From: Sulfitobacter geojensis
GTDB taxonomy: Bacteria > Pseudomonadota > Alphaproteobacteria > Rhodobacterales > Rhodobacteraceae
DNA: 64,000 bases
Assembly (NCBI RefSeq): GCF_000622325.1
Contig: NZ_JASE01000003.1
Span: 1-64,000, forward strand
Direction: 5' to 3'
The notes beneath the pieces were generated by a model. The model saw only the letters and a list, made by a program, of their open reading frames with translations, did not search any database and was not told the origin of the DNA. The position numbers and the translations under genes were made by a program. Within the stretch, counting starts at the first letter, position 1. Each line of letters opens with the position of its first letter. Below, one piece after another: positions 37,889 through 46,819 of the stretch.

Positions 37889-38488
37889 CTAGTTTGCGTG
37901 ATAGAGAACCGACGCCTGATCGATAAACCGCGCCAGACGGATCGGTCGGGATTGCAAATCGGACTGCGCAAGGCAGGACAATACGGCAGTATTTAGCGCA
38001 CGCGGCCCCCGATGGGCGGGTACCCCCGCAGGGTCATTGGGCGCAATGGACCCGCCGGACCAACCGACCGCGAGGCCAAGGTAAGTCGCAGGTGTCAGCA
38101 CGGGTGCGTAAAGTGCGGCCTTCATCGCGCGGTAGCGGTTCTCGTTGTCGGGGTACTGTGTCCAGTTCGCCACGAGTTCCATCATTTGACGGTCGGCCGC
38201 GCTTAGGTCGTCGCCGGACAGGCGCAGGCATTCATAGCCCCACCACACCCCCATCTTGGGCATTGTCGCAAAGGCGGTATAGGTCACCGCCTCCTCTGGG
38301 GTGGTGGAGGCCCGCAGCCGGTACAGGTATTCGATTGCCCGTTCAGCGACATCAGGCCGGTGCAGTGTCAGCTGGGAAACATGCGGCATTTTTGCATAGA
38401 GTTCTGAGGGCGTCGCATAGCGCAACGCGGCCAACGGGGGCTGCGTTTTGTCCGGTTCGGCAGAGGTCACATGATCGTTCGGAGCCAT
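37889..38488 (-). CDS. T6SS-locus protein of unknown function (DUF6931-like)
   Basis: 199 residues, no signal peptide or membrane helix. Recurring features are TPEEAVTYTAFATMPKMGVWWGYECLRL (an armadillo-like helix pair), ADRQMMELVANWTQYPDNENRYRAMKAAL and LGLAVGWSGGSIAP. I associate this with DUF6931, a family seen next to T6SS genes in alphaproteobacteria, but this is from memory. The N-terminus includes EPDKTQP, similar in form to the candidate phospho-threonine motifs of TssL and PpkA. First gene of the left-reading series with tagH 85 bases downstream; divergent from vgrG. Confidence 0.75.
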   Translation of the reverse strand: MAPNDHVTSAEPDKTQPPLAALRYATPSELYAKMPHVSQLTLHRPDVAERAIEYLYRLRASTTPEEAVTYTAFATMPKMGVWWGYECLRLSGDDLSAADRQMMELVANWTQYPDNENRYRAMKAALYAPVLTPATYLGLAVGWSGGSIAPNDPAGVPAHRGPRALNTAVLSCLAQSDLQSRPIRLARFIDQASVLYHAN

Positions 38489-38703
38489 GAAAGCAGAGTT
38501 TCGCCGAAAAAACTGCTACGTCAATCCATCACCGGACTTATCTGTTTCGCGCGCACCACGATATTTGCAGTGTCTGGCACCCCTCTGCCTACTTGTACAT
38601 CAGCCAGAAGTTTTCCATTCTACTTAAAGGCGCATCCCTATTTGATTGATGCACTGCCAAAGGGCTACTCTTTGGTTGATTCTAGATAAGATCAGTGGGT
38701 TTT

Positions 38704-41022
38704 ATGAATTTAGTTCTCAATCAAGAAAACCGGCCGGCGATCCTGACCACAATGTTGGGCGAAACAGAACTGGTTCTGCTGCGGTTTACCGGACAGGACG
38801 CGGTGAATGATCTGTTCGAATATCGGGTCGAAGCCGTATCGCTGAACGCTGATATTGATTTGAATGCACTCATGGGCACTCATGCGCATGTTGCGTTTTC
38901 CAATCAGCAGCATGGTCCGCGATTTTATGACGGAATTATCACCGACGCAGAAACATTGGGTGTCGGGGATGGCGGATACCTTTATTCCCTGACCCTGCGC
39001 CCGTGGTTGTGGCTGGCGGATCAACGCCAGAACCAGCGTATTTTTCACAATAAAACTGTGGTCGAGATTATCGAGGAAGTGTTCGGCGATTGGGCCGAAG
39101 CCTCCCAGCCGCTGTTTGATAACCGGTTGCTACAGGATTATCCCGTTCTCGAATATACTGTGCAATTCGGTGAAACAGACCGCAATTTCATCTGCCGCCA
39201 GATGGAGCGGTTCGGCATCAACTATTGTTTTGACCATCAGGCCGGCGCGCATACGCTGGTGATGACGGACGATCCGCTCAGTTTTTCTACCATCGCGGGG
39301 GGCACACGCGATTACTACAACTCGGTTGAGGATCATAACGCCGATGATGAACATTTTTGGGATTGGCAGTCGGGCAGGGGGCTGACGACTGGCGCTGTCA
39401 AACTTACCGATTTCAATTTCAAAACACCCAAAGCGTCGATGCAGGTCAGTCAGCTGTCAAACCGCAGTCATCCGCACGGGCAGATTGAATCCTACGCCTA
39501 TCCCGGCGACTATCTGGAAGCCGGAATCGGTAAAGGATTGTCACAAACCCGGCTCAAACAGATTGAATCGGCAGATCTCCGTCAACGCATGGTCGGCAAC
39601 GCGCCGTCCTTGTCGTCGGGTATGTCGCTGGATCTGACGGGTGACGATATTCCGGGCCGCCAAGCCGGCACATTAATCTGTCTGGAGGCGCGCCACAGCT
39701 ACTCGGCCAACGGGTATCAGTCCGGCGGGTCGGGGGGCGACATGGCATCGTTCAGCGGTGAATATGTGCTGACACCGGTGGATGCGCCGATCCTGCCGCC
39801 GCGCAAGACGCATGTTCCACGTATCCACGGCCCACAAACCGCGATGGTTGTGGGCGAGGGTGAAATTGATTGCGATGAATACGGTCGCATTCTGGTGCAC
39901 TTCCACTGGGATTTGCAAAAGGCCTATTCGATGCGGTGCCGCGTTTTGCAACATTCGGCAGCCGGAGAATATGGCGGGATGGTTATTCCGCGTATCGGCA
40001 TGGAAGCAGTGGTCGAATTTCTGGAAGGTGACCCCGATAAGCCGCTGGTCACCGGCTGTGTGTTCAACGGCAAGACCGACCGCCCCTACAGTTTGCCCGC
40101 ACATAAAACCAAACATGTGATCCGCGCCGACACCCACGAGGGGGCCGGTTTCAACGAGATCAGCTTTGAAGCGCAGGCCGGTCAGGAAAACATGGCCATC
40201 CATGCGCAAAAGGATCAAACAATCCGCGTGCTGAATGACCAAAGTGCCAATATCTCGGCCAACCGCGTTGAACAGATCGGGGCCAATGCCTCGCTTAATG
40301 TTGCTGCCAACTCGATGGAACGGGTCGGTGCCAACAAGAACATTTCGGTCGGTGGCGGCGGCATGGGGTTGCTGAAAATGTTGATGCCGCTGGTGCAGGC
40401 AGGCGGCAAGTTCATGAAAAAGGGTGCCAATAAAGCGGGATCAGGCGCTGGTGTTGGCGGTTTTGCGGGCGTTGTGGCGGGGGTTTCCGATTTGCCGAAC
40501 GAATTGGCGGCGATTGCGATGAAGGGTCAGTTCACTGGATCGGGCGGACATCGCAGCGCAGGCGGAGCGGACCAGCTGGGCAAAGGCGCGACCATGGCGC
40601 GGCTATTGCAAATGATCATGCCGTCCACAGGAACAATGAATGTGACGGTTGAGAAATACAAAAAGGAAACGGTCGGTGCGGGGTCCACCGAACAGGTGGG
40701 GCTGGCCAAGAACGTGCTGGTCGGTAACGTATTGACCACCTCGGTGGGTAAGCTGATGCAGACCAAAGTGGGCGAGGATTACGACCTCGAGACCAAGAAA
40801 TCAATTTTCAGCCGCACCCGCAAACATACGCTGCATGCCAAGGACAAGTTTGTCATCGGGGGCCCCGGTGGCACGATCATCATCGACAACAGCGGGATCA
40901 CGATCAAAACCAAACACCTCAAGGTGAAATCCCCCAAGGTTGATTTCACCTCCGGCGCGCCGGATCAGGTCGATGCGTTAAAATCGGACAAGCCGTTCGC
41001 GCAGGATTGTAAGGGGAAGTAA
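38704..41022 (+). CDS. vgrG: VgrG spike protein (TssI)
   Basis: 772 residues from the ATG at 38704; a GTG at 38695 is in frame. The gp27-like base (LTTMLGETELVLLRFTGQDAVNDLFEYRVEAVS, RQMERFGINYCFDH) is followed by the gp5 OB-fold (ARVVGEGEIDCDEYGRILVHFHWD) and a beta-helix needle (TVEKYKKETVGAGSTEQVG...GGTIIIDNSGITIKTKHLKVKSPKVDF). A Gly- and Met-rich hydrophobic segment of about 90 residues (bases 40350-40640) interrupts the needle. No enzymatic C-terminal extension is seen. It is the trimeric tip of the T6SS; co-operonic with a DUF4123 adaptor (3-base gap) and a PAAR protein. Confidence 0.96.
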   Translation: MNLVLNQENRPAILTTMLGETELVLLRFTGQDAVNDLFEYRVEAVSLNADIDLNALMGTHAHVAFSNQQHGPRFYDGIITDAETLGVGDGGYLYSLTLRPWLWLADQRQNQRIFHNKTVVEIIEEVFGDWAEASQPLFDNRLLQDYPVLEYTVQFGETDRNFICRQMERFGINYCFDHQAGAHTLVMTDDPLSFSTIAGGTRDYYNSVEDHNADDEHFWDWQSGRGLTTGAVKLTDFNFKTPKASMQVSQLSNRSHPHGQIESYAYPGDYLEAGIGKGLSQTRLKQIESADLRQRMVGNAPSLSSGMSLDLTGDDIPGRQAGTLICLEARHSYSANGYQSGGSGGDMASFSGEYVLTPVDAPILPPRKTHVPRIHGPQTAMVVGEGEIDCDEYGRILVHFHWDLQKAYSMRCRVLQHSAAGEYGGMVIPRIGMEAVVEFLEGDPDKPLVTGCVFNGKTDRPYSLPAHKTKHVIRADTHEGAGFNEISFEAQAGQENMAIHAQKDQTIRVLNDQSANISANRVEQIGANASLNVAANSMERVGANKNISVGGGGMGLLKMLMPLVQAGGKFMKKGANKAGSGAGVGGFAGVVAGVSDLPNELAAIAMKGQFTGSGGHRSAGGADQLGKGATMARLLQMIMPSTGTMNVTVEKYKKETVGAGSTEQVGLAKNVLVGNVLTTSVGKLMQTKVGEDYDLETKKSIFSRTRKHTLHAKDKFVIGGPGGTIIIDNSGITIKTKHLKVKSPKVDFTSGAPDQVDALKSDKPFAQDCKGK

Positions 41023-41025
41023 TCC

Positions 41026-41736
41026 ATGGACCTGCCTGAATTTATCTCTCCGCCACCCGAGAAAGAAGCGGTTGAACTGGCGCTGGATGCGCTGATTTTC
41101 GATCCATTGGAAGCGGATGAAGCCAAACGGGCCGACGCCAAAGACGAAGAAACCGCGCCGCTCAAGGCCTATCTGTTGCTGGATGCTTCGATCAATCCCG
41201 ATATTCCTGTCTGTGCCGAAGCGTTTTCAGAACCTGCGCGCTGCCTGTTTGACGGTGCTGCATTCGAAGATCTGAGTGATGTAGGACCATGGCTGGTCGA
41301 GTTGCGCCGCTACGGCGATGCATGGGACTGGTTTGTCGAGGACGGGTACGGCGAAAACTGGGGCATTGTCATACATTCCCGTTTGCCGCTTATGCGTTTG
41401 AAGACGCAGATGAAAAAGTTCATCAAAATCGAAGACGAAGACGGTATGAGCTATTTCTTCAAATATTACCGTCCGCAGCATTTGAACACGTATCTGCCGA
41501 CGTTCGACGAAACCCAGCGCAGCAGTTTTCTGCGCGGGATCACGGCGATTTTTGCGGAAACCCACGGGGATCACAGGCTGTTGCAGCGTCACAAATTGCG
41601 TTCTGATGGCAGTTTGCAAAGCCGTCATGTCGATTTGATCGAAACCGGCATGCCGCTGCGCATCCAGCCCCCGTCCGAAGAAGACGTAGCCTTGTTGTTG
41701 GCCAAAGCCGCCCAAGACCCCGCAACCGCGGGATGA
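41026..41736 (+). CDS. DUF4123-domain T6SS adaptor/chaperone (Tap/TEC-like)
   Basis: 236 residues. The DUF4123 pattern is visible: YLLLDASINPDI, CLFDGAAFEDLSDVGPWLVEL, NWGIVIHSRLPLMRLKTQMKKF and FFKYYRPQHLNTYLP. Such proteins load effectors onto a cognate VgrG or PAAR. It sits directly between vgrG and PAAR, yet no effector/immunity pair follows, so the cargo must be encoded elsewhere or be one of the unknown proteins of the locus. A clear AAGGGGAAG ribosome site lies before the ATG. Confidence 0.9.
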   Translation: MDLPEFISPPPEKEAVELALDALIFDPLEADEAKRADAKDEETAPLKAYLLLDASINPDIPVCAEAFSEPARCLFDGAAFEDLSDVGPWLVELRRYGDAWDWFVEDGYGENWGIVIHSRLPLMRLKTQMKKFIKIEDEDGMSYFFKYYRPQHLNTYLPTFDETQRSSFLRGITAIFAETHGDHRLLQRHKLRSDGSLQSRHVDLIETGMPLRIQPPSEEDVALLLAKAAQDPATAG

Positions 41737-41749
41737 AAGGAACCGTGAT

Positions 41750-42052
41750 ATGAGCAGTAAACCCCTTGCCATTCTGGGTATGATGCATGTCTGTCCCAAG
41801 GTGGCGTCCGGCCCCCGACCGCATGTTGGCGGACCGGTAATCAGCGCTGGTCAAAGTCATGTAAAGTTCAACGGTATTCCTTGGGCCGTTGAAGGGGGAT
41901 CCGCCCTATGTGCCGGTTTGCCCGGACCCGACAAGCACAAAAAGGGATCTTCAAAGGTCAAGATCAACGGCAAAGGTGTCATGCGCATCGGGGACAGCAC
42001 GGGCCATGGCGGCAAAATCGTTGCAGGCGTGCCGCTGATCAAGGTCTGTTGA
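41750..42052 (+). CDS. PAAR-domain spike-tip protein
   Basis: 100 residues, a single PAAR domain without extension: HVCPKVASGPRPHVGGPVISAGQSHVKFNG, then ALCAGLPGPDKHKKGSSKVKINGKGVMRIGD and STGHGGKIVAGVPLIKVC. PAAR caps the VgrG trimer with a zinc-bound sharp tip; His and Cys ligands are present. Preceded by GAAAGGAA. Last T6SS gene of the locus; a GC-rich short hairpin (GGGGCATCCCC) follows but is weak. Confidence 0.93.
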   Translation: MSSKPLAILGMMHVCPKVASGPRPHVGGPVISAGQSHVKFNGIPWAVEGGSALCAGLPGPDKHKKGSSKVKINGKGVMRIGDSTGHGGKIVAGVPLIKVC

Positions 42053-42122
42053 TGATTGCCCGGCACCGTGTTTTGGGGCATCCCCTAAATTAAGGGTGCA
42101 CATAAAAACCGGACTGGGCAGT

Positions 42123-42863
42123 ATGTATAATCCAAAAGGCAACGGTAAAGAAAAGTCGGTGCGCGAGGTCGCGTTCACCGAGGTCGAGCCGCCCGCCCAT
42201 CTGCAAGGGATCGTGCACCGGTTTCTGGAACTGAACACCCACGGTGACTTGCCCGAAGACTACCGATTTCATGCGTTGCCGGACGCCTGTACCTATGTCG
42301 TCTTTGACCAGTTGAACCGCGACATCACCGGCCTTGCCAGATTGCGGGCGCAATCGGAAGAGTTCAATCTGGGCAAGTCGTTTCATTTCATCAACATCCG
42401 TTTCCTGCCCGGTGTCTGGCAAGGTGCGCCTGAAGACTTGGCCCAAGGGATGGTCAACTTGCCCTATGCCGGCGATCTGCCGCTGCTCGAGATCAACAGG
42501 AAACTCGCCGCGCGGAAATTCGACGACAGTCAGGATTTGCTTGTGGGATTGGTCGAACATCTGATCGACCAAAAGCTGGTCGCGCCAAATCCGGTCACCG
42601 AAAGAATTTTCCAGCATCTGGATGATATTTTGACCGTGGGGGACATGGCCGAACTGTCAAACCTCTCGCCGCGCCAGTTGCAGCGTACCTTGAAAAAGAC
42701 CACCGGTTTTGCCCCGCATGATCTGCTTAAGATATTGAGATTGCAGCAATCTTTGAACGGAAATGACACATGGTCCTATGCGGATCAGTCCCATTTCATC
42801 CACTCATTTCGCAAGGCTACGGGTTACACTCCGGGAAAATACGCCCGAAAGTTCGATGTCTGA
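42123..42863 (+). CDS. AraC-family transcriptional regulator
   Basis: 246 residues from the ATG at 42123 (a GTG at 42096 is in frame). The N-terminal sensor-like part (VEPPAHLQGIVHRFLELNT, FHALPDACTYVVFD) resembles DUF6597-type domains of AraC regulators. The C-terminus is an AraC helix-turn-helix pair: LTVGDMAELSNLSPRQLQRTLKKTTGFAPHDLLKILRLQQSL and YADQSHFIHSFRKATGYTPGKYARKF. It could control the adjoining glyoxalase-fold gene or the T6SS operon before it; no direct evidence for either. Confidence 0.88.
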   Translation: MYNPKGNGKEKSVREVAFTEVEPPAHLQGIVHRFLELNTHGDLPEDYRFHALPDACTYVVFDQLNRDITGLARLRAQSEEFNLGKSFHFINIRFLPGVWQGAPEDLAQGMVNLPYAGDLPLLEINRKLAARKFDDSQDLLVGLVEHLIDQKLVAPNPVTERIFQHLDDILTVGDMAELSNLSPRQLQRTLKKTTGFAPHDLLKILRLQQSLNGNDTWSYADQSHFIHSFRKATGYTPGKYARKFDV

Positions 42864-42932
42864 AATCTACAATACTGTGCGACGGGGCCTTGGTAGTCAG
42901 GTGTCATAGCGACACACAAAATGGAGATTAGG

Positions 42933-43313
42933 ATGACCAAGATGAACGCAGTAGCATGGTTCGATATTTATGTGGATGATCTGGAACGGGCCGTCGATTT
43001 TTACGAAACCGTGCTGGGTCAAAAGCTGGAAGCAATGGGTGATCCAACCGGCGAAACGCAGATGATGAGCTTTCCCGCCGACATGGGGGCCTATGGCGCT
43101 GCGGGGGCTTTGACCAAATCGCCACACGCGTCCCCCGGTGTCGGTGGCACCATCATTTATTTCGCGGCTCAGGATTGCGCAGTGGAACAAGCCCGCGTTG
43201 AGGAAGCAGGCGGAAAAGTGATCCGGCCAAAGTTTTCGATCGGCGAATACGGATGGGTCGCGCTTTGTCAGGACACAGAAGGCAATATGTTCGGCCTGAA
43301 CTCAATGCAGTAA
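42933..43313 (+). CDS. VOC/glyoxalase-superfamily protein
   Basis: 126 residues from the ATG at 42933, chosen because GGAG lies seven bases before it; an upstream in-frame ATG overlaps that site. One beta-alpha-beta-beta-beta pair of the vicinal-oxygen-chelate fold: AWFDIYVDDLERAVDFYETVLG and FIVALCQDTEGN-like WVALCQDTEGNMFGL. Substrate unknown; AraC-VOC pairs are common. Followed by a strong terminator. Confidence 0.88.
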   Translation: MTKMNAVAWFDIYVDDLERAVDFYETVLGQKLEAMGDPTGETQMMSFPADMGAYGAAGALTKSPHASPGVGGTIIYFAAQDCAVEQARVEEAGGKVIRPKFSIGEYGWVALCQDTEGNMFGLNSMQ

Positions 43314-43332
43314 GGCAGCGTTGATGATTAAG

Positions 43333-43363
43333 AATAGGGGCAGTCCATTGGGCTGCCCCTATT
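43333..43363. terminator. Hairpin terminator between the VOC gene and pcaQ
   Basis: Perfect 11-base arms AATAGGGGCAG and CTGCCCCTATT around a nine-base loop, followed by GTGTTTC on the plus strand. It sits between convergent genes and may serve both. Confidence 0.65.
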
Positions 43364-43449
43364 GTGTTTCAACTGCCGCCGGTGATTTCGGAAGGCTGCA
43401 ATTGCCGAATGTTGATAATATGAATTATGTAAAAAAAGATGGTGCTTTC

Positions 43450-44367
43450 CTACAGCATACCGGTTGTTTGAGCGCAGACTGTATTCAACAGTTTTGAAAA
43501 CGCCCGTGTGGCAACCGACGGTACCTCTTCGGCGCGGCTCATAATGCCGACGGCGCCTAGGGTCTGGGTCATGTCAAGCTTCAACGGTACCAAACGTCCT
43601 TGCGCGATGTCTTCGGCAACGACCCCCTTGCTGATGACCCAAACCGTGTCGGGGTCGGCGGCCGTGACAGCCCGCCCGAAAGCCGGTGACGCGGTTTCGA
43701 TCCGGTTGTGAAACAGGGGTACGCCTTGGGCAATCAACATGCGGGCGACCAAGGGGCGGATGGCGGAATTTTTCGGCGGGTACAGCACGCGAAAACCATC
43801 CAGCGCTGCAAAGCTGGTGATCTGTGTCGCGCGGCTTTGGGGGTTGGCCACGATGACAACTTCTTCGGCGTAAAGCTGTTGAAAGCTCAGTCCGGTCATC
43901 GTGTCGAAACTGCCAAGCCGCCCGACAACAAGATCAAGGCCACCACTTCGCAGCTGTGCGGTTAAATCATTATGCGGCCCTTCGTGTATTTCGATCAACG
44001 TGTCGGGGCTGGTGGCTGCAAATCGCAACACGACATCAGGAAGCAACGAAGACGCAACACTGGGCAACGCGCCCACCCGCAGATGGCCTGCACCACTGCT
44101 TGTGGCTTGGATGCTGCGCAACCCGTGCCTTAACGCGGTGGTGCTTTGCTCCGCAAATTGCAAAAACACATCGCCTTCCGGCGTCAGGCTCACGCCCGCG
44201 CGACTGCGTTTCATGACAACGACGCCCAGTATTTCCTCTAGTTCCTTCAAGGTCTTGGAAATCGCCGGCTGGGTCAGGTTCAATTGCTGTGCCGCGGCCT
44301 TGAAACTGCTGGCCCGCGCAATTGCACTAAAGGCATCAAGGTGGCGAAACTTGATCCGTCGATCCAT
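43450..44367 (-). CDS. pcaQ: LysR-family regulator PcaQ of protocatechuate catabolism
   Basis: 305 residues from the ATG at 44367; the longer frame upstream is antisense to pobA. An N-terminal LysR helix-turn-helix (IKFRHLDAFSAIARASSFKAAAQQLNLTQPAISKTLKELEEILG) is followed by a substrate-binding domain. Divergent from pobA-pcaCHG, the classic arrangement for PcaQ, which activates pca genes in response to beta-carboxy-muconate in Agrobacterium and Sinorhizobium. Only a half-match to a PcaQ box (GGTTAA at 44440-44445) is seen in the 108-base divergent promoter region. Confidence 0.92.
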   Translation of the reverse strand: MDRRIKFRHLDAFSAIARASSFKAAAQQLNLTQPAISKTLKELEEILGVVVMKRSRAGVSLTPEGDVFLQFAEQSTTALRHGLRSIQATSSGAGHLRVGALPSVASSLLPDVVLRFAATSPDTLIEIHEGPHNDLTAQLRSGGLDLVVGRLGSFDTMTGLSFQQLYAEEVVIVANPQSRATQITSFAALDGFRVLYPPKNSAIRPLVARMLIAQGVPLFHNRIETASPAFGRAVTAADPDTVWVISKGVVAEDIAQGRLVPLKLDMTQTLGAVGIMSRAEEVPSVATRAFSKLLNTVCAQTTGML

Positions 44368-44475
44368 ATTCTTGCCTTTTTGGGAAACTAAGCTGCACGA
44401 TATCTCATTTTGAATATCCATAAAACTATGCGATGTACAGGTTAAGGGTTTCGACAACTGGTGCGGGAGGATGTC

Positions 44476-45645
44476 ATGAAAACTCAGGTTGCAATCATTG
44501 GTGGTGGTCCGTCCGGTTTGCTGTTGTCGCAGCTGTTGCATACGCGCGGCATCGACTCCGTGGTGCTGGAGCGCAAGACTAAAAACTATGTGCTTGGCCG
44601 CATCCGCGCGGGCGTGCTGGAACAGGGGCTGGTCCGCCTGATGGAAGAAGCCGGATGTGCGACGCGTCTGCATGCCGAGGGCATCGCACATGATGGCACG
44701 CTGATTTCCTATGGCGAGGAAATGTTCCGCGTTAATTTCACCGAACACACAGGTAAGCCGGTGATGGTATACGGCCAGACAGAGGTGACGCGCGACCTGT
44801 ATGAGGCGCGCGAAAAGGCCGGCGGTAAAATCGAATTCAACGTAGAGGATGTCGTGATCCACGACGGCGATACGGATGCGCCCTATGTGACCTATGTGGT
44901 TGAGGGTCAGACGCGCAAACTAGCCTGTGATTTTATCGCAGGCTGTGACGGGTTTCATGGTGTCAGCCGACAGGCCATCCCGCTGGAGGTGCGCCGCGAA
45001 TATGAAAAGGTCTATCCATTCGGCTGGCTCGGAATTCTATCGAAAACCCCACCGGTCAATCACGAACTGATTTATGCCAATTCGCCGCGCGGCTTTGCGC
45101 TGTGTTCGATGCGTAACGAGAACCTAAGCCGCTATTACATCCAGTGTTCGCTGTCGGACAAACCCGATGACTGGACAGACGAGGCATTCTGGCAGGAACT
45201 CAAACGCCGCATTCCCGCGGAGCAAGCCGCAAAGCTGGTAACCGGGCCGAGCATCGAAAAATCAATCGCGCCTTTGCGTTCTTTTGTGACGGAACCGATG
45301 CGCTGGGGGCGCTTGTTTCTGTGTGGGGACGCCGCACATATTGTGCCCCCCACGGGGGCGAAGGGGCTGAACACCGCCGCGTCCGACGTGAATTACCTGT
45401 ATAACGGGCTGTGTGATTTCTACGAAAACAACAGCACGGACGGCATCGACGCGTATTCGCAAAAAGCTCTGGCACGGGTTTGGAAAACCGAACGCTTTAG
45501 TTGGTGGTTTTCGTCGCTTATGCATACATACCCCGATCAATCAGCATTTGACCTCAAGATGCAAACCGCCGAAATTGAATTCCTGCGCACCAACAAGGCG
45601 GCGCAACAGGCGATGGCGGAAAACTATGTTGGCCTGCCGTATTGA
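44476..45645 (+). CDS. pobA: 4-hydroxybenzoate 3-monooxygenase
   Basis: 389 residues from the ATG at 44476 with GGGAGG seven bases upstream (a GTG at 44461 is in frame). FAD-binding GGGPSG motif at residue ~9, DG-type CDGFHGVSR and a C-terminal FAD contact LCGDAAHIVPPTGAKGLN are intact. It hydroxylates 4-hydroxybenzoate to protocatechuate with NAD(P)H and O2 in the cytosol. First gene of pobA-pcaC-pcaH-pcaG, feeding the ring-cleavage enzyme encoded two genes on. Confidence 0.97.
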   Translation: MKTQVAIIGGGPSGLLLSQLLHTRGIDSVVLERKTKNYVLGRIRAGVLEQGLVRLMEEAGCATRLHAEGIAHDGTLISYGEEMFRVNFTEHTGKPVMVYGQTEVTRDLYEAREKAGGKIEFNVEDVVIHDGDTDAPYVTYVVEGQTRKLACDFIAGCDGFHGVSRQAIPLEVRREYEKVYPFGWLGILSKTPPVNHELIYANSPRGFALCSMRNENLSRYYIQCSLSDKPDDWTDEAFWQELKRRIPAEQAAKLVTGPSIEKSIAPLRSFVTEPMRWGRLFLCGDAAHIVPPTGAKGLNTAASDVNYLYNGLCDFYENNSTDGIDAYSQKALARVWKTERFSWWFSSLMHTYPDQSAFDLKMQTAEIEFLRTNKAAQQAMAENYVGLPY

Positions 45646-45693
45646 TACAGCGGTTTGCCCAAATCAGCACCCGTTTGCAAAAGGAGAGCGTGA

Positions 45694-46074
45694 ATGTCCG
45701 ACCAATTTGAAAAGGGCATGGCGACCCGCCGTGCGGTCCTGGGCGACGCCCATGTGGACCGCGCCGAAGCGAATAAATCCGAATTCGATGCGCCTTTTCA
45801 AACCATGATCACCGAAGGGGCCTGGGGCACCTTGTGGTCGGATGACAGCATCAGCAAACGCGAACGCTCCATGCTTACGCTGTCCCTGCTTGCCGCGACC
45901 GGCAATTTTGATGAAATCCCGATGCACGTGCGCGCAACCGCCAATACCGGTGCCAGCCCACAGGATGTCGTGCAGGCCTTTATGCATGTGGCCGTCTATG
46001 CGGGCGTGCCAAAAGCGAACCACGCGATTAAACTTGCCAAACAGACCTATGCAGAGATGGGAATTTCCATATGA
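45694..46074 (+). CDS. pcaC: 4-carboxymuconolactone decarboxylase
   Basis: 126 residues, the length of a stand-alone PcaC. AhpD/CMD-like core: [54 protein letters not shown]. It converts gamma-carboxymuconolactone to beta-ketoadipate enol-lactone. Strong AAAGGAGAG site upstream; its stop overlaps pcaH (ATGA). The pcaD hydrolase often fused or adjacent to PcaC is not present here. Confidence 0.95.
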   Translation: MSDQFEKGMATRRAVLGDAHVDRAEANKSEFDAPFQTMITEGAWGTLWSDDSISKRERSMLTLSLLAATGNFDEIPMHVRATANTGASPQDVVQAFMHVAVYAGVPKANHAIKLAKQTYAEMGISI

Positions 46075-46817
46075 GCATCCCGAATACACCGCCCAAATCC
46101 GGTGGCTACATCCCGCGCGACCGCAACTGGCAGCCCGACGCGCTGACGCCGCCCTATAAAACCAGCATCAAACGCAGTCCGCAATCCGCGCTTTTGTCCT
46201 TCCCAAGCACGCTAAGCGAAGAAACCTCGCCTGTTTTCGGACATCACATGCTGGGCGATTTGGACAATGATCTGATCCACAACTACGCCCAAGCCGGTGA
46301 AAGTGCGATCGGGCCGCGCATTATCGTGCACGGGCGGGTTCTGGACGAAACCGGTCGCGGTGTGCCGGGGGCTTTGCTGGAATTCTGGCAGGCCAATGCG
46401 GGCGGGCGGTATCGTCACAAGAAAGAAAGCTATCTGGCACCGCTGGATCCTAATTTTGGCGGCTGCGGGCGCACGATCACGGGCGAGGATGGCAGCTATG
46501 AATTCCGCACCATTCAGCCCGGCCCCTACCCCTGGCCCAACGGGATGAACGACTGGCGCCCCGCCCATATCCACTTTTCGATATTCGGCCACGGCTTTGC
46601 GCAGCGCCTGATCACCCAGATGTATTTCGAGGGCGATCCGCATATCAAACTTTGCCCCATCGTGGGCATCCTGAAAACCCAAGCGGCGATTGACGCGTTG
46701 ACCGCACCTTTGGATATGAACCGCACGGTACCGATGGATAGCCGCGCGTTCAAATTCGACATCGTGCTGCGCGGCCAGCGCCAGACCTATTTCGAGAACC
46801 GCAAGGAGGGTCTTTGA
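46071..46817 (+). CDS. pcaH: Protocatechuate 3,4-dioxygenase beta subunit
   Basis: 248 residues. Iron-ligand region is intact: Tyr in [21 protein letters not shown], Tyr in PGPYPW and the His-x-His of WRPAHIHFS. PcaH carries the non-haem Fe(III) of the PcaHG heteromer that cleaves protocatechuate between the hydroxyls to beta-carboxy-cis,cis-muconate. Overlaps pcaC and is followed within three bases by pcaG. Confidence 0.97.
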   Translation: MSIPNTPPKSGGYIPRDRNWQPDALTPPYKTSIKRSPQSALLSFPSTLSEETSPVFGHHMLGDLDNDLIHNYAQAGESAIGPRIIVHGRVLDETGRGVPGALLEFWQANAGGRYRHKKESYLAPLDPNFGGCGRTITGEDGSYEFRTIQPGPYPWPNGMNDWRPAHIHFSIFGHGFAQRLITQMYFEGDPHIKLCPIVGILKTQAAIDALTAPLDMNRTVPMDSRAFKFDIVLRGQRQTYFENRKEGL

Positions 46818-46819
46818 TC

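Noticed and set aside
38575..38590. Sigma-54-like promoter TGGCAC...CTGCC upstream of vgrG
   Set aside because: The GG-to-GC spacing is nine bases instead of the required ten and the -12 element lacks TTGC, so it is not called although vgrG genes are often sigma-54 controlled.
44440..44445. PcaQ-box half-site GGTTAA in the pcaQ-pobA intergenic region
   Set aside because: The expected ATAACC arm four bases upstream reads GCGATG; a half-site alone occurs by chance.
43450..44862. Extended 470-codon form of the LysR gene
   Set aside because: The extra N-terminus is antisense to pobA and precedes a normal LysR start at 44367.
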